From positions 372,001-436,000 of the forward strand of contig NZ_CP119108.1 of assembly GCF_029094505.1 (NCBI RefSeq): DNA of 64,000 nucleotides, read 5' to 3'. Shown here one piece after another: positions 1 to 10,715 of the stretch (position 1 is the stretch's first letter; the number at the start of each line of letters is the position of its first letter). Position numbers and translations under genes: made by a program. The stretch is from Microbacterium horticulturae (lineage in GTDB: Bacteria; Actinomycetota; Actinomycetes; Actinomycetales; Microbacteriaceae). The notes beneath the pieces were generated by a model. It worked only from the letters and a program-made list of their open reading frames with translations, was not told the DNA's origin and did no database searches.

Positions 1-1
1 C

Positions 2-514
2 TTTCTCGTCACGATCGTGATCGTCATCGTCTTCGCGGTGAAGCTCGGCTGGTTCCCCGCCGTCGGCTACACGCCGATCACCATTTCGTTCACCGGGTGG
101 CTGTCGACGATCACGCTGCCGGTGATCTCGCTGTCACTCGCAGCCGTCGCCGGCGTCGCCCAGCAGGTGCGCTCGTCGGTCATCGAGGTATCGCGCTCCG
201 ATTACATCCGCACACTGACCACGCGCGGACTGCCGCGGCGCCGCATCCTCTTCCGTCACGTGTTGCGTAACGCCTCGGCCCCGGCGCTCACCGTGCTCGG
301 TCTGCAGTTCGTCGGCCTGCTGGGCGGCGCGGTCATCGTGGAGCAGATCTTCGGACTGCCCGGCATCGGATCGATGACCATCAAATACACGTCGCAGGGC
401 GACATCCCGATCATCATGGGCCTGGTGATGCTCACCGCGATCGGCGTCGTCATCATCAACCTGCTCGTCGATCTCGCGATCGGCGCGCTGCTGCCGAAGG
501 CGAGGGTGTCATGA
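2..514 (+). CDS. ABC transporter permease, DppB/OppB type (5' end cut by window)
   Basis: Inner-membrane permease of a peptide/nickel/oligosaccharide-type ABC importer. The reading frame is open from base 2, so the N-terminal half lies outside the window. What remains has several hydrophobic helices and the EAA-type coupling loop near residues 55-85 (SDYIRTLTTRGLPRRRILFRH), typical of the binding-protein-dependent permease family, followed by FGLPGIGSM, a hallmark of DppB proteins. The stop overlaps the next start by four bases (ATGA), so it is translationally coupled to the permease-ATPase fusion. The substrate-binding protein of the system should lie upstream of the window. The substrate is inferred from the downstream GH20 and GH1 hydrolases. 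Confidence 0.9.
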   Translation, partial: FLVTIVIVIVFAVKLGWFPAVGYTPITISFTGWLSTITLPVISLSLAAVAGVAQQVRSSVIEVSRSDYIRTLTTRGLPRRRILFRHVLRNASAPALTVLGLQFVGLLGGAVIVEQIFGLPGIGSMTIKYTSQGDIPIIMGLVMLTAIGVVIINLLVDLAIGALLPKARVS

Positions 515-2310
515 CACAGGATGCCGCACCCCTGACCGCCGGTCTCGCACAGGCCGAGGCATCCCGCCCCGTCGGCATCTGGCGGGCGCTGCTCTCGCGT
601 CCGCTTGCGGTGATTTCTGCCGCCCTCCTGCTCGTCGTCGTCCTCGTGGCGATCCTCGCGCCCTGGATAGCCCCGTTCGGCGCGAACCAGGCCGATCTCA
701 TCCACGCGTTCGAGGGCCCCCAAGCCGGCCATCCGCTCGGCTTCGACTCCGCCGGCCGCGACGTGCTCTCGCGCCTGATCTACGGCGCGCAGAACACCAT
801 CGGCGGGGCCGGGATAGCGCTGGTCGTCGCGCTCGTGATCGGCGTGCCCGCGGGCCTGATCGCCGGCTACTGCGGGCGCTGGTTCGACTCGGTGTCGAAC
901 TGGATGACCAACCTCGTCATGTCGCTGCCGGCCATGATCATCCTGCTGGCGTCGCGGGCCGTGCTCGGCCCCACCGTGTGGGTGCTGATGGTCGTGCTCG
1001 GCTTCCTCGTCTCGCCGTCGTTCTTCCGCCTCGTGCGCGGGGCGGTGGCCGGCGTGCGCGGCGAGCTGTATGTCGACGCGGCGCGGGTCTCTGGCCTATC
1101 CGACGCGCGCATCATCGCTCGGCACGTGCTGACCGTGGTGCGGGCACCCGTGATCATCCAGGTGGCGCTCGTGGGCGGTATCGCGATCGGCCTGCAGGCG
1201 GGCCTGGAGTTCATCGGCATCGGCAGCGGCAACATCCCCACCTGGGGTGCCATGCTCAACGAGGCGTTCACGAACTTCTACCGCGCGCCGCTGCTGCTGC
1301 TCTGGCCGGGACTCGCACTGGGCCTGACCAGCGCCGCGCTCGTGCTGCTGGCCGCCGGCATCCGCGACGCGCTCGACGATCGGGGCCGCGAGCCCCGGGC
1401 GCCCGCTCGCGCACGCCGCCAGGCGATGGCGGCGCAGCGGGCCGCCGAGCGCGCGGAGCTGCCCGCCGACGGTCGTGGCGACCTGCTCTCGATCCGCGGG
1501 CTGCGCGTCGCGTACCGGCAGGGTGAGGGCGACGACATCGAGGTCGTGCACGGCGTCGACCTCGATGTGGCCCGGGGGCAGATAGTGGGCCTGGTCGGCG
1601 AATCCGGGTCGGGCAAGAGCCAGACGGCGTTCTCGGCGCTGGGCATCATCCCGACCGACGGGTACGTGCGGTCGGGGTCGATCCTGGTGACAGGGCGGGA
1701 GGTCGTGGATGCCGCCCCCGACGACGCCCGACGCGCCCGGCGTGCGCTCGGCTACGTGCCGCAGGAGCCCATGAGCAACCTCGACCCCTCGTTCACGATC
1801 GGGTCGCAGCTGACCGAGCCGCTGCGCGTCGGCGGCGGAATGCGCCGTGTCGACGCGAAGCGCACCGTGCTCGACCTGCTGCGTGCGGTGGAGATCGCCG
1901 ACCCCGAGCGCGTGTACCGCTCGTACCCCCATGAGATATCGGGCGGCATGGCCCAGCGCGTGCTCATCGCCGGCGCCCTGTCGACCGATCCGGCGCTGAT
2001 CATCGCCGACGAGCCGACCACCGCGCTCGACGTCACCGTGCAGGCCGAAGTGCTCGGCATCCTGCGCCGCCTGCGCGACGAGCGCGGGGTGGGCGTGCTC
2101 ATCGTCACCCACAACCTCGGCGTGATCGCCGACCTCTGCGACCGCGTCTGCGTGATGAGCGACGGACGCATCGTCGAAGAGGGCGAGGCGGCCCAGGTGC
2201 TCACCGCGCCGCGGCATCCCTACACCCAGCGCCTTGTCGCATCGGTGCCCGACGAGTCGGTCACGCGCGGTCCGTGGCGCGATCCGGCGCTCATCGAGGA
2301 GGCCTCATGA
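511..2310 (+). CDS. ABC transporter permease-ATPase fusion (DppC-DppD type)
   Basis: A 599-residue natural fusion. Residues 1-290 are a DppC-type permease (N-terminal helix, GADQ-like segment, coupling loop with AARVSGLSDARIIARHVL near 190). After an Arg/Ala-rich linker (about 290-325) comes a full nucleotide-binding domain with Walker A GESGSGKS near 363, an ISGGMAQR signature, and Walker B ending DEP at about 500. The C-terminal oligopeptide-transporter extension (HPYTQRLVASVP) is present. It should pair with the DppB-like permease upstream and the DppF-like ATPase downstream. Start ATG overlaps the previous stop; the stop overlaps the next start. Such permease/ATPase fusions are known in actinobacteria, but they fix the stoichiometry of one half of the importer. 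Confidence 0.92.
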   Translation: MTQDAAPLTAGLAQAEASRPVGIWRALLSRPLAVISAALLLVVVLVAILAPWIAPFGANQADLIHAFEGPQAGHPLGFDSAGRDVLSRLIYGAQNTIGGAGIALVVALVIGVPAGLIAGYCGRWFDSVSNWMTNLVMSLPAMIILLASRAVLGPTVWVLMVVLGFLVSPSFFRLVRGAVAGVRGELYVDAARVSGLSDARIIARHVLTVVRAPVIIQVALVGGIAIGLQAGLEFIGIGSGNIPTWGAMLNEAFTNFYRAPLLLLWPGLALGLTSAALVLLAAGIRDALDDRGREPRAPARARRQAMAAQRAAERAELPADGRGDLLSIRGLRVAYRQGEGDDIEVVHGVDLDVARGQIVGLVGESGSGKSQTAFSALGIIPTDGYVRSGSILVTGREVVDAAPDDARRARRALGYVPQEPMSNLDPSFTIGSQLTEPLRVGGGMRRVDAKRTVLDLLRAVEIADPERVYRSYPHEISGGMAQRVLIAGALSTDPALIIADEPTTALDVTVQAEVLGILRRLRDERGVGVLIVTHNLGVIADLCDRVCVMSDGRIVEEGEAAQVLTAPRHPYTQRLVASVPDESVTRGPWRDPALIEEAS

Positions 2311-3143
2311 CCCCGCTGCTGGACGTGCGCGACCTGCACGTGTCGTTCCCCGGGCGCGGACTGCGCGCTCCCCGGGTCGAGGTCCTGAGGGGCGTGTCGC
2401 TCGACATCCGTCCCGGCGAGACGCTGGGGCTGGTCGGCGAGTCGGGCTCCGGCAAGACGACGATCGGCCGCGCTGTGCTGGGACTGGTGCCCGTGGCATC
2501 CGGCACTATCTCGTTCGACGGCCGGCGCATCGATCACGCGACCAGGCGCCACCGTCGACGGCTCTCGCGCGAGCTGCAGGTGGTCTTCCAAGACCCGTAC
2601 ACCTCGCTGAACCCCGCCCTGCCGGTCGGCGAGACGCTGGCCGAGCCGCTGATCGCGCAGGGAGTGGGGAAGGATGCCGCGCGCCGCCGCATCGCCGAGC
2701 TGCTCGACCGGGTCCGCATGCCGCGCACGGCGGCGGGTCGGCTGCCCCGCGAATTCTCGGGCGGTCAGCGCCAGCGCATCGCGATCGCGCGGGCGCTGGC
2801 CCTGCAGCCCAAGCTCATCGTGTGCGACGAGCCGGTCTCGGCGCTCGATTTGACCACGCAGGGCGCGGTGCTCGAACTGCTCACTGAGATCCAGGAGTCC
2901 ACCGGCGTCGCCTACCTGTTCATCTCGCACGACCTCACCGTCGTGCGGCACCTGAGCCACCGCGTCGCGGTCATCCACCACGGCGAGATCGTCGAGCACG
3001 GCGACACCGCCGAGGTCACCGAGCACCCGCGTGACCCCTACACGCGCAAGCTCCTGCTGGCGGCCCCCGTCGTCGATCCGGCTCGGCAGCGCGCGCGGCG
3101 CGAAGCGTTCGACCGGGAGTTCCGCGAACAGGCCGTCGCATGA
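2307..3143 (+). CDS. ABC transporter ATP-binding protein, DppF/OppF type
   Basis: Second ATPase of the importer, 278 residues. Walker A GESGSGKTT at about 44-52, the Q-loop QVVFQDPYTSLNP, the signature FSGGQRQRIAIARAL, Walker B IVCDEPVSALD, and the C-terminal PYTRKLLLAAP extension are all typical of the oligopeptide subfamily. The start is set at ATG 2307: it overlaps the previous stop (ATGA) and has a GAGGAGG ribosome site at 2296-2302. A longer in-frame extension to 2274 would lie inside the upstream gene and is not needed. Its stop overlaps the hexosaminidase start, tying transport directly to hydrolysis in one transcript. Confidence 0.92.
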   Translation: MTPLLDVRDLHVSFPGRGLRAPRVEVLRGVSLDIRPGETLGLVGESGSGKTTIGRAVLGLVPVASGTISFDGRRIDHATRRHRRRLSRELQVVFQDPYTSLNPALPVGETLAEPLIAQGVGKDAARRRIAELLDRVRMPRTAAGRLPREFSGGQRQRIAIARALALQPKLIVCDEPVSALDLTTQGAVLELLTEIQESTGVAYLFISHDLTVVRHLSHRVAVIHHGEIVEHGDTAEVTEHPRDPYTRKLLLAAPVVDPARQRARREAFDREFREQAVA

Positions 3144-4651
3144 CCGGACTTCCCCTTCCCGCGCGCGTGGTCCCGCACGGGACGTTGCGCCGCCTGCCCG
3201 GCCGGGTGCTGCGGGTGGATGCCGCGGCCCGCCCCGAGATCATCGATGCGGTCACCGCGCTGGCCGCGGCGGCGTTCGACGTGACCGTCACCGCCGGCGG
3301 CGCCGCGCCCGACGTCGTGCTCGTCGACGAGCGGGTGGAGGCACCGGCGCCGCTGGGCGCCGACCCGCGCCCCGGCTCGCGCCGCGGGTGCAGCGAGGCG
3401 TACCGCATCCGCCCGGCGGGCGATCGGCTCACGATCGCCGCGGGCAGCGCCGAGGGGCACTTCCGCGGACTCGTCACCCTGTTGGGGGCGTGCAGCGACG
3501 TGCTGCCCGGGCTCGAGGTCGACGACCACCCGCTGCGCGCGTGGCGCGGGCTGTCGCTCGACGTCGTGCGGCGGCGGTTCCCGGTCGATGAGGTGTGCCG
3601 TGTCATCGACCTGCTCGCCGTGCACGGCCTGAACGTGCTGCACCTGCACCTCACCGACACCCAGGGATGGGCGTTCGCGGTACCCGGGTACGCAGCGCTC
3701 GCCGATGACGATGCGTACACAGCGGCCGATCTCGACGCGCTCGAGGCGTACGCGCACGGCCGGTTCGTGACGATCGTGCCCGAGGTCGACGTGCCCGGTC
3801 ACGTGCCCGCGCGCATGGCCCGCGTCGTGCCCGTGCGCGCCGGCGTGCACCCCTTCCTCACCGCGATCGACGCCGACGATCCGGGCGTCGAGGCGCTGCT
3901 GCAGGCGGCCTTCGGCGAGCTCGCCGCACGGTTCGCGTCACCGCATCTGCACCTCGGCGGCGACGAGGCGTTCGGCGCGAGCGTCGAGGGTTTCGCGCGG
4001 ACGGTGGCCGCGGCATCCCGCATCATCCGTGCGCGGGGACGGACGCCCATCGGCTGGCAGGAGGCGAGTCGTGCCGGCGCGCTCGCGCCCGGCGATCTCG
4101 GGCAGCTGTGGATCGCCGACCGCGACCGGCTCGACCCCGAGAAGGCCACGGCCGCCGTGCCGGTGGAGTTCCGTGCGCTCATCGCGCAGGCAGCGCCCCT
4201 TTTCGCCGAGTCGGCGCACGACGCCGCGCGTCTGGGCGCCGCCGGCGTCGGCGTCATCGTGTCGTCGAGCGACCCGCTCTACCTCGACCGGCGCCCCAGC
4301 GAGGCGAGTCTCGACGCGACGCAGCACGAGGCGTGGCAGCGTCTGGGCAACCCCGGGTACGAGCCGACGTCGAGCCTGTCGATCCTCGACTGGCACCCGG
4401 AGTCCCAGCCCGACATCGCGGCGAACGGCCTGACCGTCGCCGGCATCGAGGCGGCGCTGTGGTGTGAGACCGTGCGCGACCTCGACGATGCCGCCACCCT
4501 GCTGCTGCCCCGCCTCGCGCTCGTCGCGCAGAAGGCGTGGGGCGACGCCGACCGTGACCGGGTGACGGCGGCCGCGGCATCCAGCGCTCCCGTCTGGGAA
4601 CGTCTGGGGTTCGGCGCCTTCCACCGCTCCCGTGACATCTTCCGACCATGA
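3140..4651 (+). CDS. GH20 beta-N-acetylhexosaminidase
   Basis: Cytoplasmic glycoside hydrolase of 503 residues that should release terminal beta-linked GlcNAc or GalNAc by substrate-assisted catalysis. The GH20 core is clear: GLSLDVVRRRFPVDEV, LNVLHLHLTDTQGW, VPEVDVPGH, and the HLGGDE motif with the catalytic Asp-Glu pair at about residues 275-276. Tryptophans that line the -1 pocket (GWQEA, LDWHPE, LWCET) follow in the usual order. There is no signal peptide, so the substrate must be imported, which fits the ABC importer encoded just upstream with ATGA overlaps on both sides. The specificity (chitobiose, mixed glycans, other amino sugars) cannot be read from the sequence. Confidence 0.92.
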   Translation: MTGLPLPARVVPHGTLRRLPGRVLRVDAAARPEIIDAVTALAAAAFDVTVTAGGAAPDVVLVDERVEAPAPLGADPRPGSRRGCSEAYRIRPAGDRLTIAAGSAEGHFRGLVTLLGACSDVLPGLEVDDHPLRAWRGLSLDVVRRRFPVDEVCRVIDLLAVHGLNVLHLHLTDTQGWAFAVPGYAALADDDAYTAADLDALEAYAHGRFVTIVPEVDVPGHVPARMARVVPVRAGVHPFLTAIDADDPGVEALLQAAFGELAARFASPHLHLGGDEAFGASVEGFARTVAAASRIIRARGRTPIGWQEASRAGALAPGDLGQLWIADRDRLDPEKATAAVPVEFRALIAQAAPLFAESAHDAARLGAAGVGVIVSSSDPLYLDRRPSEASLDATQHEAWQRLGNPGYEPTSSLSILDWHPESQPDIAANGLTVAGIEAALWCETVRDLDDAATLLLPRLALVAQKAWGDADRDRVTAAAASSAPVWERLGFGAFHRSRDIFRP

Positions 4652-5841
4652 CCGAAAGCGAGACCATGCGACTTCCCGATTCCTTCCTCGTGGGCGCCTC
4701 CACCGCCGCCCACCAGATCGAGGGTGACAACACCACGAGTGACTGGTGGATGCTCGAGCAGACCCGCCCCGAGCGGCTGCAGCCCAGCGGGCGCGCCTGT
4801 GACAGTCTGCACCGCTGGGAGGAGGACATGGATCTGGCCGCGGCCGCCGGCCTGAACGCCTACCGCTTCAGCGTCGAGTGGGCGCGCATCGAGCCCGAGG
4901 ACGGCGTCTTCTCGCAGAGTGCTGTCGACCACTACCGGCGCATGGTCGCCGGCGCCCGCGAGCGCGGCCTCGAGCCGGTCGTGACGCTGCACCACTTCAC
5001 CAATCCGCTCTGGTTCTTCGCCGGGGGCGGCTGGCTGCGCGCCGACGCCGCCGAGCGCTTCGGCCGCTACCTGGAGAGCGTCGCCCCCGTCCTCGACGAG
5101 GGAGTGCGCACGGCGATCACGATCAACGAGCCGAACATGATCGCGATCATGCACCGCGTCATCTCGGGCGAAGTGGACCTGACAAAGGGACTGGGGGGCG
5201 GGATGCCGCTGCCCGACCCCGCGGTGACCGATGCGTTGATCGCGGTGCACCACACCGTGCGCGAGCAGCTGCGCGCGCAGCACTCCGGGCTGGCCGTCGG
5301 CTGGTCGGTGGCCAACCAGAACGTGCAGTGGCTGCCCGGGGGAGAAGACGCGGCCGCGGCCTGCTCCGAGGCGATCGAGGACGTCTTCCTGCGCGCCGCC
5401 GTCGGCGACGACCTCGTCGGCGTGCAGGCCTACAGCCGTGTAGTGTTCGGGCCCGACGGGCTCGTCGAGCCCGGGCCCGAGGTGCCGCGCACCTCGAACG
5501 GCTGGGAATACCGCCCCGAAGCCCTCGGCGAGGCGCTGCGGCACACCGCCGCGATGGTGCCGGGAGTGCCGATCATGGTGACCGAGAACGGCATCTCCAC
5601 GCGCGATGACGAGGAGCGCATCGCCTACACGACCGGCGCGCTGCGGGGGCTGGCAGACTGCCTGGCCGACGGCATCGATGTGCGCGGCTACCTGCACTGG
5701 AGTCTGCTCGACAACTATGAGTGGGGGCGGTGGGAACCCACGTTCGGCCTCGTCGCCGTCGATCGCGACACCTTCGCGCGCACCGCCAAGCCGTCGCTGG
5801 AGTGGCTGGGCGCCGTGGCGCGGTCGCGCGAGCTGCCATGA
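4648..5841 (+). CDS. GH1 family glycosidase (beta-glucosidase-like)
   Basis: Glycoside hydrolase family 1, 397 residues, shorter than the usual 440-480. The N-terminus FLVGASTAAHQIEG is the GH1 signature. The acid/base Glu sits in TINEPN (about E161) and the nucleophile Glu in MVTENG (about E313). The C-terminal WSLLDNYEWG motif that binds the substrate sugar is also present. So the active site is complete and the shortness reflects trimmed loops. ATG 4648 overlaps the hexosaminidase stop; an in-frame ATG at 4666 is possible. There is no signal peptide. Together with the GH20 enzyme it probably finishes the breakdown of an imported hetero-oligosaccharide. Confidence 0.9.
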   Translation: MTESETMRLPDSFLVGASTAAHQIEGDNTTSDWWMLEQTRPERLQPSGRACDSLHRWEEDMDLAAAAGLNAYRFSVEWARIEPEDGVFSQSAVDHYRRMVAGARERGLEPVVTLHHFTNPLWFFAGGGWLRADAAERFGRYLESVAPVLDEGVRTAITINEPNMIAIMHRVISGEVDLTKGLGGGMPLPDPAVTDALIAVHHTVREQLRAQHSGLAVGWSVANQNVQWLPGGEDAAAACSEAIEDVFLRAAVGDDLVGVQAYSRVVFGPDGLVEPGPEVPRTSNGWEYRPEALGEALRHTAAMVPGVPIMVTENGISTRDDEERIAYTTGALRGLADCLADGIDVRGYLHWSLLDNYEWGRWEPTFGLVAVDRDTFARTAKPSLEWLGAVARSRELP

Positions 5842-5885
5842 TGCCGGGCGTATCGACGGACGCGGGTGCAACGGCGGCCGCGGGA

Positions 5886-5891
5886 TACGAT
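5886..5891 (+). promoter_or_regulatory. Candidate -10 box for a leaderless TetR mRNA
   Basis: TACGAT followed by six bases and then GTG 5898. No Shine-Dalgarno sequence precedes the GTG. The spacing is right for transcription to start at the start codon itself. No convincing -35 was found. Confidence 0.45.
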
Positions 5892-5897
5892 CGACGC

Positions 5898-6545
5898 GTG
5901 ACGACCGCGGCATCCGACAAGCTGACCAAGGGGCAGCGCACGCGGCAGCGCATCTTCGATGCGGCGTTCCGGTTGTTCGGCGAGCGTGGATACCAGGCCG
6001 TCTCGCTGCGCGACATCGCGGCCGAGGTGGGCATCACGCACGTGACCGTGCTGCACTACTTCTCGTCGAAGGACGAGCTGCTCGCCGAGCTGATGGTCCA
6101 CCGCGATGAGATCGAGCGCGAGGCCGCCGCGGCGTTCCTCGCGACGGATCACGAGGCCGACGCCGAATACGGCGGACTGCACGCGCCCGCGCTGCGCTGG
6201 ATGGTCCATCGCCTGCAGGTCAACGCGCGCGAGCAGGGCGCGGTGCCGCTGTTCCTGAAGATCTCGACCGAGGCGTCGGACCCGGCGCACCCCGCGCACG
6301 AGCACTTCGTGGCCCGCTACCGCACGCTGGTCGAACTGCTGGCTCACGGCTTCGAGGAGGAGTTCTCGTACCTGCCCGCCGATGCCGTGCGGGTCGACGC
6401 GCGGGTGGCGGCCGAGCACCTGATAGCGATCGCCGACGGCCTGCAGATCCAGTCGATCTACAACGCCGACACGAACCTCATCGTCGACGACGTGTGGCAG
6501 TACCTGCGTCTGCTCGGCGTGGTCTCCGCGCCCCCCGCGCCCTGA
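5898..6545 (+). CDS. TetR/AcrR family transcriptional regulator
   Basis: Regulator closing the sugar operon. The N-terminal HTH is clear (TRQRIFDAAFRLFGERGYQAVSLRDIAAEVGITHVTVLHYFSSKDELL), followed by an all-helical ligand domain, about 215 residues in total. I set the start at GTG 5898 because TACGAT lies exactly six bases upstream, a leaderless arrangement seen repeatedly in this window. The stretch 5842-5897 uses rare codons (GTA, GCA, GGA, CGA) unlike the gene body. The alternative ATG 5838 would overlap the GH1 stop. It likely controls the upstream importer/hydrolase operon, with a mono- or disaccharide as probable ligand (inference). Confidence 0.85.
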   Translation: MTTAASDKLTKGQRTRQRIFDAAFRLFGERGYQAVSLRDIAAEVGITHVTVLHYFSSKDELLAELMVHRDEIEREAAAAFLATDHEADAEYGGLHAPALRWMVHRLQVNAREQGAVPLFLKISTEASDPAHPAHEHFVARYRTLVELLAHGFEEEFSYLPADAVRVDARVAAEHLIAIADGLQIQSIYNADTNLIVDDVWQYLRLLGVVSAPPAP

Positions 6546-6560
6546 CCCGCCCGCGCCCTT

Positions 6561-6640
6561 CCGCGAGGTCGCACCTGTTTCCGCGAGGTCGTACCCGTTC
6601 CCGCGAGGTCGTACCCGTTTCCGCGAGGTCGTACGGCTGT
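6561..6640. repeat. Four tandem 20-bp repeats with CGCGAGGTCG core
   Basis: Four consecutive 20-base units, each beginning CCGCGAGGTCG followed by T/C and AC, fill the space between two convergent genes (TetR ending 6545, MFS ending 6683). The units differ only in their last bases. The same unit recurs at 48341-48480, again between convergent genes. The 20-base period equals about two DNA turns, so every copy faces the same side of the helix. Function unknown: bidirectional terminator or binding array are the options. Confidence 0.9.
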
Positions 6641-6682
6641 CGGGATGCCGCGGCGCACCGGCCCGCGGCATCCCGCCCCCCA

Positions 6683-9009
<2,327 letters not shown>

Positions 9010-9015
9010 CGGACG

Positions 9016-9045
9016 ATTGTCACGCCGCTGCGGCTCGGTGCACAA
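9016..9045 (-). promoter_or_regulatory. Candidate promoter of the TetR-MFS pair
   Basis: On the minus strand TTGTGC (9045-9040) and GACAAT (9021-9016) are separated by 18 bases, and GTG 9009 follows the -10 by six bases. The -35 element lies inside the operator palindrome, which is how a TetR repressor normally blocks its own promoter. Confidence 0.45.
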
Positions 9046-9066
9046 ATGCAAGATTGCATTCATGCA
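9039..9066. promoter_or_regulatory. Palindromic TetR operator
   Basis: A 28-bp near-palindrome centred at 9052/9053. The core AATGCAA-GA-TTGCATT is a perfect inverted repeat with a two-base centre, and TGCA blocks sit symmetrically at both outer ends (9039-9042 and 9063-9066). It lies just upstream of the TetR gene and about 120 bases before the divergent alarmone synthetase gene, so it may affect both. Confidence 0.7.
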
Positions 9067-9182
9067 CGATTCTCAGGTTGTGCGTCGGCATCATGGTGCT
9101 GGGGGCGGCTGGAGCCCGCGCTAGGGCGCCGGCGCGCGGCATCCCCTCATCCGATGCTGACCTGACTGTCAGACGTCCGCCG

Positions 9183-9188
9183 TACGGT
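9183..9188 (+). promoter_or_regulatory. Candidate -10 box, leaderless alarmone synthetase mRNA
   Basis: TACGGT followed by seven bases and ATG 9196. There is no Shine-Dalgarno sequence. CTGAC-type motifs lie 15-20 bases upstream, but neither is a convincing -35. Confidence 0.4.
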
Positions 9189-9195
9189 GAGTGCT

Positions 9196-9903
9196 ATGCA
9201 GACCCCGTCTGATCTCGATGAGCCCGTGGAAGTCTCACCTTCGCAATTGCGGTCGGTGCGCGATGAACTGCAGAGGTTCTTGCTGCCGTACCGGTTCGGA
9301 CTGCAGGAGGTCTCGACGAAGATCGACATCCTGCGCGACGAGTTCCAGTACATGCACGATTACAACCCGATCGAGCACGTGTCGAGCCGTGTGAAAACGC
9401 CCGACAGCCTCGTCGAGAAGGTCAGCCGTAAGGGCATCGAGCCCGACTTCGAGAGCATCCGGTCGCGCATCACCGACATCGCCGGCATCCGCATCACGAC
9501 GAGTTTCACCGCCGACGCGTACCGGCTCTTCGACCTGCTGACCGCGCAGGCCGACATCTCGGTGCGGCGGGTCAAGGACTACATCGCGCACCCGAAGCCC
9601 AATGGGTACAAGAGCCTGCACGCGATCCTCGAGGTGCCGGTGTTCCTGTCCACCGGAACGCTGAGCGTGCCGGTCGAGGTGCAGTTCCGCACGATAGCGA
9701 TGGATTTCTGGGCCAGTCTCGAGCACAAGATCTACTACAAGTACGACTGCCAGGTGCCCTCCGAGCTGACCGATGAGCTCAAGGACGCCGCCGAGTCCGC
9801 GGCGCTGCTCGACGCGCGCATGGAGCGTCTGCACCAGGAGCTGCACGGCGGTCAGAAGCAGCTCGAGGCTCCGCGCGGCGACGGGCGGGTCATCACGGTC
9901 TGA
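9196..9903 (+). CDS. Small alarmone synthetase (RelA/SpoT-type GTP pyrophosphokinase)
   Basis: Single-domain (p)ppGpp synthetase of 235 residues that should transfer pyrophosphate from ATP to GTP or GDP. The RelA/SpoT synthetase core is complete: SRVKTPDSLVEKVSRKG (ATP-binding loop), ITDIAGIRITTSF with the catalytic Asp, VKDYIAHPKPNGYKSLHAIL (G-loop), and VEVQFRTIAMDFWASLEHKIYYK. No hydrolase HD domain, TGS or ACT domain is present, so it is a small synthetase of the RelP/RelQ/YjbM kind. The start is ATG 9196 with TACGGT seven bases upstream; GTG 9187 would overlap that box. Small synthetases are usually controlled transcriptionally or by tetramer allostery; here it stands alone. Confidence 0.92.
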   Translation: MQTPSDLDEPVEVSPSQLRSVRDELQRFLLPYRFGLQEVSTKIDILRDEFQYMHDYNPIEHVSSRVKTPDSLVEKVSRKGIEPDFESIRSRITDIAGIRITTSFTADAYRLFDLLTAQADISVRRVKDYIAHPKPNGYKSLHAILEVPVFLSTGTLSVPVEVQFRTIAMDFWASLEHKIYYKYDCQVPSELTDELKDAAESAALLDARMERLHQELHGGQKQLEAPRGDGRVITV

Positions 9904-10072
9904 GGGGGGGTGCCGGCCCGCGCGGGTTGTTCGTGCGCGGCTGCGCGTGGCTCTGCGCGCCGCGCCCGTGCTGCTCAGAACTCAGCCGATCTGTGCCGTG
10001 GGCGGCCCCGGCGACGGCTTTCGCCGCCGCAAGGCGGTGGATCGACGGGGTTCTGAACATCCTGCCCGCCGA

Positions 10073-10078
10073 TACCCT
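10073..10078 (+). promoter_or_regulatory. Candidate -10 box for a leaderless hypothetical gene
   Basis: TACCCT, six bases, then ATG 10085. Same spacing as in the other leaderless candidates; no ribosome site. Confidence 0.4.
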
Positions 10079-10084
10079 GGCCTG

Positions 10085-10573
10085 ATGGAGCTCGCCGCGA
10101 TCCTGGATGCCGCGCGCCAGCGCCTCGCCGGGATGCGGCAGGAGCGGCTCGGCGAGCTCGTGCAGCCACGCCGGCTGCTCGGGATCGCGCGGGCGCCGCG
10201 CATCGTGCCGCGACTGGCAGCCTGGCACCTGGGCGTGCTGCTGCTGGGCGATGACGCGCTGTACGCAACGGGCGAGATCGTGCGGGCGCGCGAAGAAGTG
10301 CGGCGTGGCTTCACCGCGGAGTCGCAGCGCGAGCGCGACGCGCTGGCGGGAGCCGCTTTCCGCGGCGGATTCGCCGAGGGTGAGGTCGTGCACATCGGCT
10401 GGACGCCCATCGACTTCGACGTGCTCGCGCAGGGCGAGGCATCGGGACCGGTGCGGGTCGTCGAGGGGATGCCGCGGGTCCGGTGGAGTCGCGCCGGCGG
10501 CGAGAGCGACCTGGCCGCCTATCTCGACGAGCGGGTCGAGCTGCTGCGGCATCCCGCTCCCGGCGCCACCTGA
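10085..10573 (+). CDS. Conserved-looking protein of unknown function
   Basis: A 162-residue soluble protein with actinobacterial codon use throughout. It is helix-rich in the first half (ELAAILDAARQRLAGMRQERLGELV), then has RIVPRLAAWHLGVLLLGDDALYATGEIVRAREEVRRGF, and ends in beta-like segments (EGEVVHIGWTPIDFDVLAQGE, VRVVEGMPRVRW) before an acidic helix. No signal peptide, membrane segment or catalytic motif that I recognise. Start ATG 10085 is preceded by TACCCT at leaderless spacing. It stands alone between the alarmone synthetase and the glycogen gene. I cannot assign a function. Confidence 0.75.
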   Translation: MELAAILDAARQRLAGMRQERLGELVQPRRLLGIARAPRIVPRLAAWHLGVLLLGDDALYATGEIVRAREEVRRGFTAESQRERDALAGAAFRGGFAEGEVVHIGWTPIDFDVLAQGEASGPVRVVEGMPRVRWSRAGGESDLAAYLDERVELLRHPAPGAT

Positions 10574-10640
10574 CGCGCGCCCCCGTCGCCGCCCTCTCTC
10601 CCGCCCGCTCCTTCTCCTGCCCGCGCTTCCTTCTCGGCGG

Positions 10641-10712
10641 ATTCATATGAATTTGTCCCACGCACACCAAACCGGCGACAGTTTGATGTGCACGAGACAG
10701 TTCCATATGAAT
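10641..10712. repeat. 72-bp imperfect inverted repeat
   Basis: Two 32-base arms (10641-10672 and 10681-10712) match in about 25 of 32 positions around an 8-base loop. Both outer ends carry CATATGAAT. It is AT-richer than everything around it. It lies between two co-directional genes and may terminate the first transcript, though no T-run follows. Confidence 0.8.
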
Positions 10713-10715
10713 TTG

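Noticed and set aside
4279-5913. A 544-codon minus-strand frame opposite the GH20 and GH1 genes
   Set aside because: Antisense shadow; both plus-strand genes have complete catalytic motifs.
6561-6640. Possible CRISPR array
   Set aside because: Units are directly adjacent without unique spacers, and no cas genes are near.
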